10,294 bases of DNA from Acidovorax delafieldii. Its GTDB lineage: Bacteria > Pseudomonadota > Gammaproteobacteria > Burkholderiales > Burkholderiaceae_C. Where the stretch lies: assembly GCA_002327945.1 (NCBI GenBank), contig DCVY01000163.1, positions 1-10,294 of the forward strand, in the 5' to 3' direction. A program made the position numbers and the translations under genes. The notes under the pieces were generated by a model. It saw only the letters and a list, made by a program, of their open reading frames with translations, ran no database searches and had not been told where the DNA came from. Of the stretch, positions 1 to 7,808 are shown piece after piece (position 1 is the first letter of the stretch; each line of letters starts with the position of its first letter).

Positions 1-69
1 CATGGAACCAGAGGGAAAGCCTGTTTTTATCTGCAAAACCCTGTGGAAAGTTGAGCGACAATCGCCGGC

Positions 70-1695
70 ATGCGCTCCACCCCCATCTCCCGCCAGCCGG
101 GCATTCCCGGCATGTCCGGCGCAGTGCCGCCCCGGCTGCAGTTGGTGGGCATTACCAAGCGCTACCCGGCTGTGGTGGCCAACAGCGCTGTCGCGCTGAC
201 GGTGCAGCCTGGCGAGATCCACGCCGTGCTGGGCGAAAACGGCGCGGGCAAGTCCACGCTGATGAAGATCATCTACGGAGCGGTCAGGCCCGACGCGGGC
301 AGCGTGCATTTCAATGGCCGGGCCGTGCAGGTGCGCAATCCGCAAGAGGCCCGTGCCCTGGGCATCGCCATGGTGTTCCAGCATTTCAGTCTGTTCGACA
401 CCCTCACGGTGGCCGAGAACGTGTGGCTGGGTCTGGGCAAGCGCATCACGCGGTCCGAGGTGACGCAGCGCATCACCGCCAAGGCGTCCGAATACGGTCT
501 GGGTATCGACCCCCTGCGCCCCGTGCACACCTTGAGCGTGGGCGAAATGCAGCGCGTGGAAATCATCCGTGCGCTGCTCACCAGCCCCAAGCTGTTGATC
601 CTGGACGAGCCCACCTCGGTGCTCACCCCGCAGGCGGTCGAAATGCTGTTCGTGGTGCTCCAGAAGCTCGCATCCGAGGGCTGCAGCATTCTCTATATCA
701 GCCACAAGCTGCACGAAATCCGTGCGCTGTGCACTGCCTGCACCGTGCTGCGTGGCGGCAAGGTCACGGGGGTGTGCAACCCGGCCGAAGAGTCGAATGC
801 CTCGCTCTCGCGTCTGATGCTCGGCGCCGAGCCGCCCGCGCTGGAACACCGCACGGTGCAGACTGGCGCTACCGTGCTGCGCGTGCAGGGCCTGTCGTTG
901 CCGCGTGCTGACCCGTTTGGCGTTCAACTCGTCGACCTGCAGTTCGAGGTGAAGGCGGGCGAGGTGGTGGGCATTGCCGGCGTGTCGGGCAACGGGCAAA
1001 AAGAGCTCTTGTATGCGATGTCGGGCGAAGACCCGCGCGCCGAGCCGGCCAGCATCCAGGTGTCGGGTCAGAACGCGGGGCGCATGGGGCCAGGCCAGCG
1101 CCGCGCCCTGGGCCTGCACTTTGTGCCCGAAGACCGCCTGGGCCGCGGTGCGGTGCCCACCATGGGGTTGGCGCACAACCTGCTGCTCACGCGCACCAAC
1201 GCGGTTGGGGCCAGCGGCTGGATCAAGCTGGGGGCGCTGCAAAAGCATGCCCAGGCCATCATCGAGCGCTTCCATGTGAAGGCGGGCGGCCCCAACGCGG
1301 CGGCCCAATCGCTGTCGGGAGGCAACCTGCAAAAGTTCATTGTGGGGCGCGAGATCGATGCCAACCCCACGTTGCTCATCGTCTCGCAGCCCACCTGGGG
1401 CGTGGACGTGGGTGCGGCCGCGCAGATTCGCGGCGAAATCTTGGCGCTGCGCGACGCCGGCTGTGCCGTGCTGGTCGTGAGCGAGGATCTGGACGAATTG
1501 TTCGAAATCTGTGACCGCCTGCATGTGGTGGCCAAAGGGTATCTGTCGCCTTCGGTGCCCCGCGCCGACGCTACCGTGGAGCGCATTGGCGAGTGGATGA
1601 GCGGCCTGTGGCATGCCGACGTGCAAGCGCATCTGGCCCGCAACCGCGCACAGCTTGCAGCGCTGAACCAGGGGGCGCAGCATGTTCCGACTTGA
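70..1695 (+). CDS. BMP-type nucleoside/purine ABC transporter, fused double ATP-binding protein
   Basis: Cytoplasmic ATPase that should power import through the two permeases encoded next. It is 541 residues long with two ABC domains in tandem, as in the sugar/nucleoside (RbsA, YufO/NupO) class. Domain 1 is complete: Walker A GENGAGKST (55-63), signature LSVGEMQR (155-162), Walker B LLILDEPTS (175-183) and switch His212. Domain 2 is degenerate in the way usual for this class: its P-loop reads GVSGNGQKE (304-312) without the GKS/T end, the signature is LSGGNLQKF (415-423), and the Walker B region is LLIVSQPTWGVD (435-446), with the catalytic Glu replaced. One working and one weak ATP site are therefore likely. 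The start is uncertain: neither ATG 70 nor ATG 112 (residue 15) has a clear ribosome binding site, and the conserved part begins near residue 21. The 3' end overlaps the next gene by 14 bp, which suggests translational coupling. The promoter must lie in bases 1-69 or outside the window. Confidence 0.93.
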   Translation: MRSTPISRQPGIPGMSGAVPPRLQLVGITKRYPAVVANSAVALTVQPGEIHAVLGENGAGKSTLMKIIYGAVRPDAGSVHFNGRAVQVRNPQEARALGIAMVFQHFSLFDTLTVAENVWLGLGKRITRSEVTQRITAKASEYGLGIDPLRPVHTLSVGEMQRVEIIRALLTSPKLLILDEPTSVLTPQAVEMLFVVLQKLASEGCSILYISHKLHEIRALCTACTVLRGGKVTGVCNPAEESNASLSRLMLGAEPPALEHRTVQTGATVLRVQGLSLPRADPFGVQLVDLQFEVKAGEVVGIAGVSGNGQKELLYAMSGEDPRAEPASIQVSGQNAGRMGPGQRRALGLHFVPEDRLGRGAVPTMGLAHNLLLTRTNAVGASGWIKLGALQKHAQAIIERFHVKAGGPNAAAQSLSGGNLQKFIVGREIDANPTLLIVSQPTWGVDVGAAAQIRGEILALRDAGCAVLVVSEDLDELFEICDRLHVVAKGYLSPSVPRADATVERIGEWMSGLWHADVQAHLARNRAQLAALNQGAQHVPT

Positions 1696-2755
1696 ACCCC
1701 TACCGCAGGCATCGCGCAGGTGGAGCTATGGCTCGCCGCTGCTGGCCCTGGGCGTCACGGTACTGATCGGCATGGCGCTGTTTGCCGCGCTGGGCAAGGA
1801 CCCGGTGCGCGGGCTGCAGGTGTTCTTCTGGGAGCCGGTGCGCTCGCCCTATGCTGTGGGCGAGCTCATGGTCAAGGCCACGCCGCTGCTGCTGATTGCG
1901 CTGGGGCTGGCAGTGTGCTTTCGCTCCAACGTCTGGAACATCGGTGCCGAGGGCCAGTACGTGATGGGTGCCGTGGTGGCCGGTGGCGTGGCGCTGCTGG
2001 CCGACAAGACCACGGGCCCCTGGATCGTGCCCGCCATCTTGTTGGCCGGTGTGCTGGGGGGCATGTCCTGGGCGGGGCTCACGGCCCTGCTGCGCGACAG
2101 GTTCAATGCCAATGAAATCCTGGTCAGCCTGATGCTGGTGTATGTGGCCACGCTGGTGCTGGGCTACCTGGTTTATGGGCCCTGGAAAGACCCCATGGGC
2201 TACAACTTTCCGCAAACCAAGACCTTCGAGAAGGTTACGCAGATTCCGCGCCTCATGCAGGGCTCGCGCGTGAGTATTGGCCTGCTGCTGGCGCTGGCGG
2301 CCGCGGGCGCGCTGTGGGTGTTTTTGTTTCGCACGCGCGCGGGCTTTGTCCAGCAGGTGGGCGGGCTGGCGCCGGCGGCGGCGCGCTATGCCGGGTTCTC
2401 GTCACGCCGGGCGCTGTGGACGGCGCTGCTGGTTTCTGGCGGTGCGGCGGGCCTGGCGGGGGCGCTGGAGGTGGCCGGCCCCATCGGCCAGCTCACGCCC
2501 TATGTGCCGGCGGGCTACGGCTTTGCGGCCATCATCGTGGCCTTTGTGGGGCGGCTGCATCCGGTGGGCATGGTGTTCTCGGCCATCCTCATGAGCATGT
2601 TCTACATCGGCGGCGAACTGGCGCAATCGCGCCTGGGCTTGCCCAAGTCGCTCACCGGCGTGTTCCAGGGCCTGCTGCTGTTCACGCTGCTGGCCTGCGA
2701 CACGCTGATCGCCTACCGCGTGCGCTGGGTGGGTGCCCACAAGGAGGTGCGTTGA
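1682..2755 (+). CDS. BMP-type nucleoside/purine ABC transporter permease 1 (YufP/NupP-like)
   Basis: Inner-membrane permease of 357 residues, BPD_transp_2 family. After a short basic N-terminus, hydrophobic segments are evident near 18-37, 66-80, 94-106, 115-137, 148-165, 198-216, 246-265, 280-303 and 327-345. Two stretches are diagnostic of the nucleoside branch: NVWNIGAEGQ (83-92) and FNANEILVSLMLVY (141-154). It should pair with the following permease to form a heterodimeric channel. ATG 1682 lies inside the end of the ATPase gene and is preceded by AGGGGG (1670-1675) at a good spacing, which supports this start. The gene ends in TGATG, so its stop shares one base with the next start. Confidence 0.93.
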   Translation: MFRLEPLPQASRRWSYGSPLLALGVTVLIGMALFAALGKDPVRGLQVFFWEPVRSPYAVGELMVKATPLLLIALGLAVCFRSNVWNIGAEGQYVMGAVVAGGVALLADKTTGPWIVPAILLAGVLGGMSWAGLTALLRDRFNANEILVSLMLVYVATLVLGYLVYGPWKDPMGYNFPQTKTFEKVTQIPRLMQGSRVSIGLLLALAAAGALWVFLFRTRAGFVQQVGGLAPAAARYAGFSSRRALWTALLVSGGAAGLAGALEVAGPIGQLTPYVPAGYGFAAIIVAFVGRLHPVGMVFSAILMSMFYIGGELAQSRLGLPKSLTGVFQGLLLFTLLACDTLIAYRVRWVGAHKEVR

Positions 2756-3675
2756 TGGAATCGTATGCGCTCCTGATCGGCGCCACGCTGAGCGCGGGCA
2801 GCGTGCTGGCCCTGGCGGCCCTGGGCCTGCTCATCAACGAAAAGGCTGGCATCGTCAACCTGGGGGCTGAGGGCCTGATGCTGTGTGCCGCCATCGCGGG
2901 CTTTGCCACCGTGGTGCACACCGGCAACACCTGGCTGGGTTTTGTCGCGGGCATGGCTGCCGGGGCGTTGCTGGCGGCCCTCTTTGGGGTGCTGGTGATC
3001 TGGCTCAACACCAACCAGTACGCCACGGGGCTGGCGCTCAGCCTGTTTGGTGTGGGGTTCTCGGCCTTTGCGGGCATCAGCTATGTGCAGGCCAGGCTGC
3101 CCGAGCTGCCCCAATACGCCATCCCCGTGCTGGGCGATATTCCGCTGGCCGGGCCGGCACTGTTTCGCCAGCATCCGCTGGTGTATCTGACCATGGTGCT
3201 GGCTGCAGCCCTGGTCTGGTTTTTGTATCGCGCACGCGCGGGGCTGGTGCTGCGTTCGGTGGGTGAGTCGCCTGCGTCGGCCCATGCGCTGGGCTACCCC
3301 GTGCGCCGCATCCGGCTGGCAGCCGTGATGGCGGGTGGCGCCTTGTGCGGCCTGGCGGGTGCCTACATTTCCACCGTGTATACACCGCTGTGGGTGGAGG
3401 GCATGGTGGCCGGGCGCGGCTGGATCGCGCTGGCCCTCACCACCTTTGCCACCTGGCGCCCGGCACGGGTGTTGCTGGGTGCTTATCTGTTTGGTGGCGT
3501 GACCATGCTGCAGTTCCATTTGCAGGCCACCGGCGTGCAGGTGGCCAGCCAGTTGCTGAGCATGCTGCCTTACGTGGCCACCATCGTGGTGCTGGCGCTG
3601 ATTTCACGCAATCCGGCGTGGATTCGGGTAAACATGCCGGCATCGCTGGGCAAACCGTTCTATCCTGGCGCCTGA
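2755..3675 (+). CDS. BMP-type nucleoside/purine ABC transporter permease 2 (YufQ/NupQ-like)
   Basis: Second inner-membrane permease, 306 residues, shorter than its partner as usual for this pair. It has family marks GIVNLGAEGLML (32-43) and TNQYATGLALSLFG (86-99), plus a C-terminal block GRGWIALALTTFATWRP (220-236) typical of the YufQ side. About eight hydrophobic segments can be seen, and the last residues (about 285-306) are polar and probably cytoplasmic. The start is well set: AAGGAGG at 2741-2747 sits 7 nt before ATG 2755, and that ATG overlaps the stop of permease 1 by one base. The open frame runs upstream to 2314, but that extension is a shadow of permease 1. Only 45 bp separate it from the binding-protein gene. 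Confidence 0.93.
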   Translation: MESYALLIGATLSAGSVLALAALGLLINEKAGIVNLGAEGLMLCAAIAGFATVVHTGNTWLGFVAGMAAGALLAALFGVLVIWLNTNQYATGLALSLFGVGFSAFAGISYVQARLPELPQYAIPVLGDIPLAGPALFRQHPLVYLTMVLAAALVWFLYRARAGLVLRSVGESPASAHALGYPVRRIRLAAVMAGGALCGLAGAYISTVYTPLWVEGMVAGRGWIALALTTFATWRPARVLLGAYLFGGVTMLQFHLQATGVQVASQLLSMLPYVATIVVLALISRNPAWIRVNMPASLGKPFYPGA

Positions 3676-3720
3676 AGTTTTGCTTGCAGTGTGGAACCCG
3701 CTATCTTCCAAGGAACCGAC

Positions 3721-4884
3721 ATGACTGATCTGCACAAGCGCTCCCTGCTCCAGATGGCAGCGCTGTCCGCCGTGGCTGCGGCCGCCCTCGTGGGCTGTGG
3801 CAAGAAGGAAGAGCCTGCGCCTGCGCCCGCCCCAGCGCCTGCCGCCGAAGCCCCTGCACCCCCCCAGCCTGAGCCCCTGAAGATCGCCTTTGCCTACGTG
3901 GGCCCCGTGGGTGATGGTGGCTGGTCTTATGCGCACGACAACGGTCGCAAAGCCCTGGAGAAGGAATTCGGCGACAAAGTCGTGACCAGTTTTGTCGAAA
4001 GCGTGCCCGAATCGGCCGATGCCGAGCGTGTGCTGCGTGACATGGCCAGCCAGGGCAACAAGCTGATCTTCGGCACCACCTTCGGCTACATGGAGTCCAT
4101 TCAGAAGATCGCCCCCGACTTCAAGGACGTGAAGTTCGAGCACGCCACCGGCTACAAGACCGCCGACAACATGCGCACCTATGACAGCCGCACTTACGAA
4201 GGCGCCTACATGGCGGGCGTGATCGCAGGCGCCATGACCAAGACCAGAACGCTGGGCGTGGTGGGCTCGGTGCCGATTCCAGAAGTGATCCGCAACATCA
4301 ACAGCTTCACGCTGGGTGCGCAGTCGGTCAACCCCAAGATCAAGACCAAGGTGGTCTGGGTGAACGAGTGGTTCAGCCCGCCCAAGGAAACCGAAGCCGC
4401 CACCGCGCTGATCAACGGCGGCGCCGACGTGCTGTTCCAGAACACCGACTCGCCCGCCGTGCTCAAGACTGCGCAAGAAAAGGGCAAGCGCGCCTTCGGC
4501 TGGGACAGCGACATGACCGCCTACGGCCCCAAGGCCCACCTGGCGTCGGCCGTGATCAACTGGGGGCCGTACTACATCAAGGCCACCAGGGACGCGCTGG
4601 ACGGCACCTGGGCCACGGGCCAGAACTGGTGGGGTGTGAAAGAAGGCGCAATCGACATCGTCTCCATCGCTGACGACGTGCCGGCGGACGTCAAGGCCAA
4701 GGTCGAGTCCATCAAGGCGGGCCTGAAAGATGGCAGCTTCGCCATCTGGAAGGGGCCGATTCTGGGCCAGGACGGCAAGCCCGTGCTGGAAAAAGACGTG
4801 GTTGCCGATGACAGGTTTCTGGGGAGCATCAACTTCTACGTCAAGGGCGTGGAAGGCAGAATCCCCGGTGGCGACAAGAAATAA
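3721..4884 (+). CDS. BMP-family substrate-binding lipoprotein of the purine ABC transporter
   Basis: Lipid-anchored periplasmic receptor that should deliver substrate to the permease pair. It is 387 residues long. Residues 1-25 form a signal peptide with a Lys-Arg pair at 6-7, a hydrophobic core, and lipobox LVGC with Cys26 as the modified residue. A Pro/Ala-rich linker (about 31-52, with repeated PA) follows, longer than in many relatives. The BMP/PnrA fold starts near KIAFAYVGPVGDGGW (54-68), with later family blocks FEHATGYKTADN (139-150), YEGAYMAGVIAGAMTK (159-174) and INWGPYYI (279-286). The start is ATG 3721 because AAGGAA (3710-3715) lies 5 nt upstream; an upstream in-frame GTG at 3691 lacks such a site and would bury the signal peptide. 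The ligand is not readable from sequence. The family binds nucleosides or nucleobases, and the downstream deaminase favours adenine or adenosine (inference). Confidence 0.93.
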   Translation: MTDLHKRSLLQMAALSAVAAAALVGCGKKEEPAPAPAPAPAAEAPAPPQPEPLKIAFAYVGPVGDGGWSYAHDNGRKALEKEFGDKVVTSFVESVPESADAERVLRDMASQGNKLIFGTTFGYMESIQKIAPDFKDVKFEHATGYKTADNMRTYDSRTYEGAYMAGVIAGAMTKTRTLGVVGSVPIPEVIRNINSFTLGAQSVNPKIKTKVVWVNEWFSPPKETEAATALINGGADVLFQNTDSPAVLKTAQEKGKRAFGWDSDMTAYGPKAHLASAVINWGPYYIKATRDALDGTWATGQNWWGVKEGAIDIVSIADDVPADVKAKVESIKAGLKDGSFAIWKGPILGQDGKPVLEKDVVADDRFLGSINFYVKGVEGRIPGGDKK

Positions 4885-4930
4885 GCCCCGACCATTTTGT
4901 CTTGAACTTGACCCTTGAAAAGCTGAAAAA

Positions 4931-5320
4931 ATGACCAACGACCTCGGAAAACTGGTTCTTCGCCTCACCCTGGGCATTCTGCTGCTGCTGCATGGCATTG
5001 CCAAGCTGGCGTCGGGCGCTGATGGTATCGCCGGCATGGTGGCCAGCCATGGCCTGCCCGGCGCGCTGGGCTATCTGGTCTATGTCGGTGAAGTGCTGGC
5101 ACCGCTGCTGCTCATCGTCGGCCTGTGGACCCGCCCGGCGGCGCTGGTGGTGGTGGTCAACATGGTCGTGGCCATCGTGCTGGCGCACATGGGCCAGCTG
5201 GGGCAGCTGGGCAAGTCCGGCGGCTGGGCCCTTGAGCTGCAGGGCTTTTTTCTGTTCACTGCGTTAGCCGTCGCCCTTTTGGGTGCAGGTCGGTTCAGCC
5301 TGGGCGGTCGGTTCAACTGA
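4931..5320 (+). CDS. DoxX-family small integral membrane protein
   Basis: Inner-membrane protein of 129 residues with four predicted hydrophobic helices, near 6-25, 44-65, 69-87 and 100-120. Family marks are RLTLGILLLLHGIAKL (11-26), the short charged E54 in helix 2, and the ending ELQGFFLFTALAVALLGAGR (102-121) followed by a Ser-Leu-Gly tail. DoxX proteins have been linked to redox and thiol-stress membrane complexes in other bacteria, but the role of stand-alone copies such as this is not settled. It lies 46 bp after the binding-protein gene and 55 bp before the deaminase gene, on the same strand with no terminator seen, so it is probably co-transcribed. The ribosome binding site is weak and A-rich (GAAAAGCTGAAAAA before ATG 4931). 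A role in purine uptake cannot be inferred from sequence. Confidence 0.85.
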   Translation: MTNDLGKLVLRLTLGILLLLHGIAKLASGADGIAGMVASHGLPGALGYLVYVGEVLAPLLLIVGLWTRPAALVVVVNMVVAIVLAHMGQLGQLGKSGGWALELQGFFLFTALAVALLGAGRFSLGGRFN

Positions 5321-5375
5321 CCCGCGCCCTGGTGGTCCGCGCCTGCCATCCGGGCACCATCTCTGGAGTCTGCTG

Positions 5376-6425
5376 ATGTTTAAAGTGCCCCCTGTTTCCG
5401 CACCGCGCCTGCACGAGTTGCTGCGCGCCATGCCCAAGGCTGAACTGCATGTCCACATCGAAGGCTCGCTCGAACCCGAGCTGATCTTTGCCCTGGCGCA
5501 GCGCAACAACGTGCCGCTACCCTACGCCAGCGTGGAGGCGTTGCGGCAGGCTTATGCCTTCAGCAACCTGCAGAGCTTTCTCGACATCTACTACGCGGGG
5601 GCCAGCGTTTTGCTGCACGAGCAGGATTTTTACGACATGGCCCGCGCCTACCTTGCGCGCGCTGCCATGGACAACGTGGCACATGCAGAAATCTTTTTCG
5701 ATCCGCAGACCCATACCGCGCGCGGGGTGGCCATCGATACGGTGATCAACGGCCTGCACCGCGCCTGCGCAGACGCGCGGGCCGAGCTGGGCATCAGCGC
5801 CACGCTGATCCTGTGCTTTCTGCGGCACCTCAGCGAGGCGTCGGCCTTTGAAACACTGGAGCAGGCGCAGCCCCTGCTCGACAAGATCGTGGGCGTGGGC
5901 CTGGACAGCAGCGAGCTGGGGCATCCACCGCAGAAATTCGCCCGCGTGTTTGCCCGCTGCCGCGAACTGGGCCTGCACCTGGTGGCCCACGCGGGTGAAG
6001 AGGGGCCACCGGCCTACATCTGGAGCGCCCTGGATGTGCTCAAGGTCGAGCGCATCGACCATGGCGTGCAGGCCGTGCACGATGCGGCGCTGATGCAGCG
6101 CCTGGCGCAAGACCGCATCCCGCTCACGGTGTGCCCGCTGTCAAACCAGAAACTGCGCGTGTTCCCCAGCCTGGCCGACCACAACCTGCGCCAGTTGCTC
6201 GATGCCGGTCTGTGCGCCACCGTCAACTCCGACGACCCCGCCTACTTTGGCGGCTACATCAACGAGAACTTCACCCAGGTGTTTGCCGCCACGGGCCTGA
6301 CCCCGCGCAACGCTTACCAGCTGGCCTTCAACAGCTTCGAAGCCAGTTTTGCCAGCAACGCCGACAAGCGCGTGTGGGAGCACCGCCTGAAGGAAGCGTT
6401 CGAGCGCTTCGTCGAGCACGACTGA
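5376..6425 (+). CDS. Adenine deaminase-type member of the adenosine/adenine deaminase family
   Basis: Cytoplasmic zinc amidohydrolase of 349 residues that should hydrolyse adenine to hypoxanthine and ammonia, or adenosine to inosine. The zinc and catalytic set is complete: HVH (His25, His27), HAGEE (His205 zinc ligand, Glu208 proton shuttle), RIDHG with His229, and NSDDP with Asp286 as zinc ligand. After the first motif comes HIEG (Glu29), where classical adenosine deaminases have HLDG, whose Asp contacts the ribose. The Glu, together with EGSLEPELIFALAQRN, FDPQTHTARG and GLDSSELGHPP, fits the fungal Aah1/Pseudomonas adenine deaminase branch. Automatic annotation will probably say adenosine deaminase. 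The start is ATG 5376, with TGGAG at 5364-5368; the frame stays open upstream to 5283 but lacks conservation there. It is the last gene of the transporter operon, which supports uptake followed by salvage or breakdown of the purine. Confidence 0.9.
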   Translation: MFKVPPVSAPRLHELLRAMPKAELHVHIEGSLEPELIFALAQRNNVPLPYASVEALRQAYAFSNLQSFLDIYYAGASVLLHEQDFYDMARAYLARAAMDNVAHAEIFFDPQTHTARGVAIDTVINGLHRACADARAELGISATLILCFLRHLSEASAFETLEQAQPLLDKIVGVGLDSSELGHPPQKFARVFARCRELGLHLVAHAGEEGPPAYIWSALDVLKVERIDHGVQAVHDAALMQRLAQDRIPLTVCPLSNQKLRVFPSLADHNLRQLLDAGLCATVNSDDPAYFGGYINENFTQVFAATGLTPRNAYQLAFNSFEASFASNADKRVWEHRLKEAFERFVEHD

Positions 6426-6470
6426 CCACACCACCGAGCATCGTCGCGCAGCCGCAGGGCGGGCGCACCC

Positions 6471-6831
6471 TCAGCCGGCGGTAAGGGCTTCGCGCAGCCT
6501 TGCCGCGTGGTCCTGCAGCACATCGGCCGATGCCATCTTGCGCATGGCGTGGCACCCCATGCAGGTGATCCAGGTTCAAAACCGCCTGCTCGGCATGGGC
6601 AACCTGCTGGGCTTTCTGCATGACGGCGGCCGCCACTTCAGGGGTGGTGTCCAGCAAGGTGGCGGCATGGCGTTGGGTGGCCACCAGCACATGGCCTGGG
6701 TTGACCTGGCCGATGTCCATGAAGGCGATGGTCGGCGCATCTTCGTAAACGCGGACAGCGGGAATTTCGCCAGCCACCAGGCGACAGAAGATGCACTGGC
6801 CGGGAGGGGCGGTATCAACAAACATGGGCAT
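6471..6831 (-). pseudogene. Decayed HIT-family (histidine triad) nucleotide-binding protein gene
   Basis: The start ATG (6831-6829) has a good AGGAG site, and the first 80 or so codons read as a normal HIT protein: CIFCRLVAGEIPAVRVYED, FMDIGQVNPGHVLVATQRHAATLL. The rest is damaged. The stretch that should hold QANG, GGQ and the first His of HxHxH is missing, and the frame jumps straight to DHLHGVPRHAQDG, so the first triad His is replaced by Leu87. A typical HIT C-terminus, KMASADVLQDHAARLREALTAG then stop at 6473-6471, is found in a different frame (6539-6471). The remnant spans 361 bases, not a multiple of three, and is about 20 codons short of the usual 135-140. Read in the first frame alone it would run on to 6328, into the deaminase gene, giving a false long protein. 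HIT proteins hydrolyse nucleoside phosphoramidates; activity is doubtful here. Sequencing error could explain the frame change but not the missing segment. Confidence 0.8.
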
Positions 6832-6910
6832 GGCGGAACTCCTGGGAATGGTCGAGAAAGGGTGCCTGTTCCAACGGGTGCGGCCCGGGGTTGGGTGGAA
6901 CATGACGGGG

Positions 6911-6930
6911 TGTGTCCGAAAGCGTACACA
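6911..6930 (+). promoter_or_regulatory. Putative operator dyad upstream of the first Crp/Fnr gene (site 1)
   Basis: Arms TGTGTCCG and CGTACACA flank AAAG; 7 of 8 arm positions pair. It lies in the divergent gap, 85 nt before ATG 7016 and 79 nt before the HIT start. Its core TGTCCG-N4-CGTAC matches the two other sites in this window (8775-8790 and 10097-10112). Operator function is inferred; Fnr-type regulators bind dyads of similar size with a 4-bp centre. Confidence 0.5.
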
Positions 6931-7015
6931 ATGCAGCAATCGGGCCCGTATGCCGCAAGCATCCTGCGGGACGGGGCCGCAGGCCTGTCGAGTTCCGCCC
7001 TACCGAAGGCACATC

Positions 7016-7765
7016 ATGACCCGTACCATTGACCCCAAAGACAACCATTTGCTTGCTGCGTTGACCGACGCCGAGTAGCAACGCCTGCAACCCTACCTGG
7101 AACCGGTCGAGATGCCGCTGGGGCAGGTGCTATATGAGTCCGGGCGATCGATGAGTCACGCGTACTTTCCCACCACGGCCATTGTTTCCCTTCTCTACGT
7201 GATGGAAAACGGGGCTTCGGCCGAAATTGCGGTGGTCGGCTGCGAGGGCGTGGTGGGTATCACACTGTTCATGGGTGGGGGCTCCACCCCCAGCCGTGGC
7301 GTGGTGCAAAGCGCCGGTATGGGGGTGCGGCTGAGTGCGCAGAGGATCAAGGATGAGTTCAACCTTTCCGGCCCGGCGATGCACCTGCTGCTGCGCTACA
7401 CCCAGGCGCTGATTTCGCAGATGGTGCAGACCGCGGCATGCAACCGGCACCATTCGCTGGACCAGCAGTTGTGCCGCTGGCTGTTGCTGAGCATGGACCG
7501 CCTGAAAGGCAATGAGCTGGTGATGACGCAGGAATTGATTGCCAACATGCTCGGTGTGCGCCGCGAAGGGGTGACGGAGGCTGCACTCAAGCTGCAGGCG
7601 GCCGGCCTGATCCGCTACGCCCGGGGCCATATCACGGTACTCGACCGCAAGGGCCTGGAGCAGCGCACTTGCGAGTGCTACGCCGTGGTCAAGCAGGAGT
7701 ACGACCGGCTTCTTCCTGGGGTGCAGGCAAAGGAACCCTTTGGATACGGGCCGATGAAGTTTTAA
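7016..7765 (+). pseudogene. Crp/Fnr-family transcription regulator gene interrupted by an in-frame TAG at codon 21
   Basis: Starting at ATG 7016, which has a GAAGG site at 7005-7009, the frame reads 20 codons (ending LLAALTDAE), then TAG at 7076-7078, then continues in frame with QRLQPYLEPVEMPLGQVLYESG through a full regulator to TAA 7765. Relatives commonly have Trp at the stop position, so a single TGG to TAG change is likely. The rest is sound: a cyclic-nucleotide-type beta-roll (about 33-110, with YFPTTAIVSLL and GCEGVVG), a dimer helix (about 115-142) and a winged HTH (170-215, MTQELIANMLGVRREGVTEAA). The cAMP-binding arginine motif and the Fnr N-terminal cysteine cluster are both absent; a CECY motif follows the wing (219-222). 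Restart at ATG 7112 would give 217 residues lacking only the first 32, but has a weak ribosome site, so some function may remain. A paralogue follows at 8015. Confidence 0.82.
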
Positions 7766-7797
7766 CTGAGCTCGTCGAAGGGCATCGACAAGCTCAG
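7766..7797 (+). terminator. Stem-loop directly after the Crp/Fnr stop codon, probable repeat element
   Basis: Arms CTGAGCTCGTCGA (7766-7778) and TCGACAAGCTCAG (7785-7797) pair at 12 of 13 positions round a 6-nt loop. It begins at the first base after TAA 7765. No T-run follows, so simple intrinsic termination is uncertain. The right arm and the following CCTGGACGG resemble, from memory, a common intergenic palindromic repeat of Comamonadaceae containing TTCGACAAGCTCAG. Confidence 0.6.
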
Positions 7798-7808
7798 CCT
7801 GGACGGTA

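Noticed and set aside
1..69. Possible purine riboswitch before the transporter operon
   Set aside because: Only 69 bases are available, and I could not find the paired elements or conserved loops of a purine aptamer.
2..199. Small open frame at the left edge
   Set aside because: It overlaps the ATPase gene start in a different frame and has no conserved features.
2314..2754. N-terminal extension of permease 2
   Set aside because: The extension overlaps permease 1 in another frame; ATG 2755 has a strong ribosome site and the family start.
3604..5037. Long minus-strand open frame of 477 codons opposite the BMP gene
   Set aside because: It is the shadow of a GC-rich gene with strong codon bias; its His/Gly/Arg-rich product resembles nothing, while the + strand carries a clear BMP lipoprotein with signal peptide and ribosome site.
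6538..7032. Plus-strand open frame of 164 codons across the HIT region
   Set aside because: It is antisense to the recognisable HIT remnant, has no ribosome site, and its product has no family-like features.
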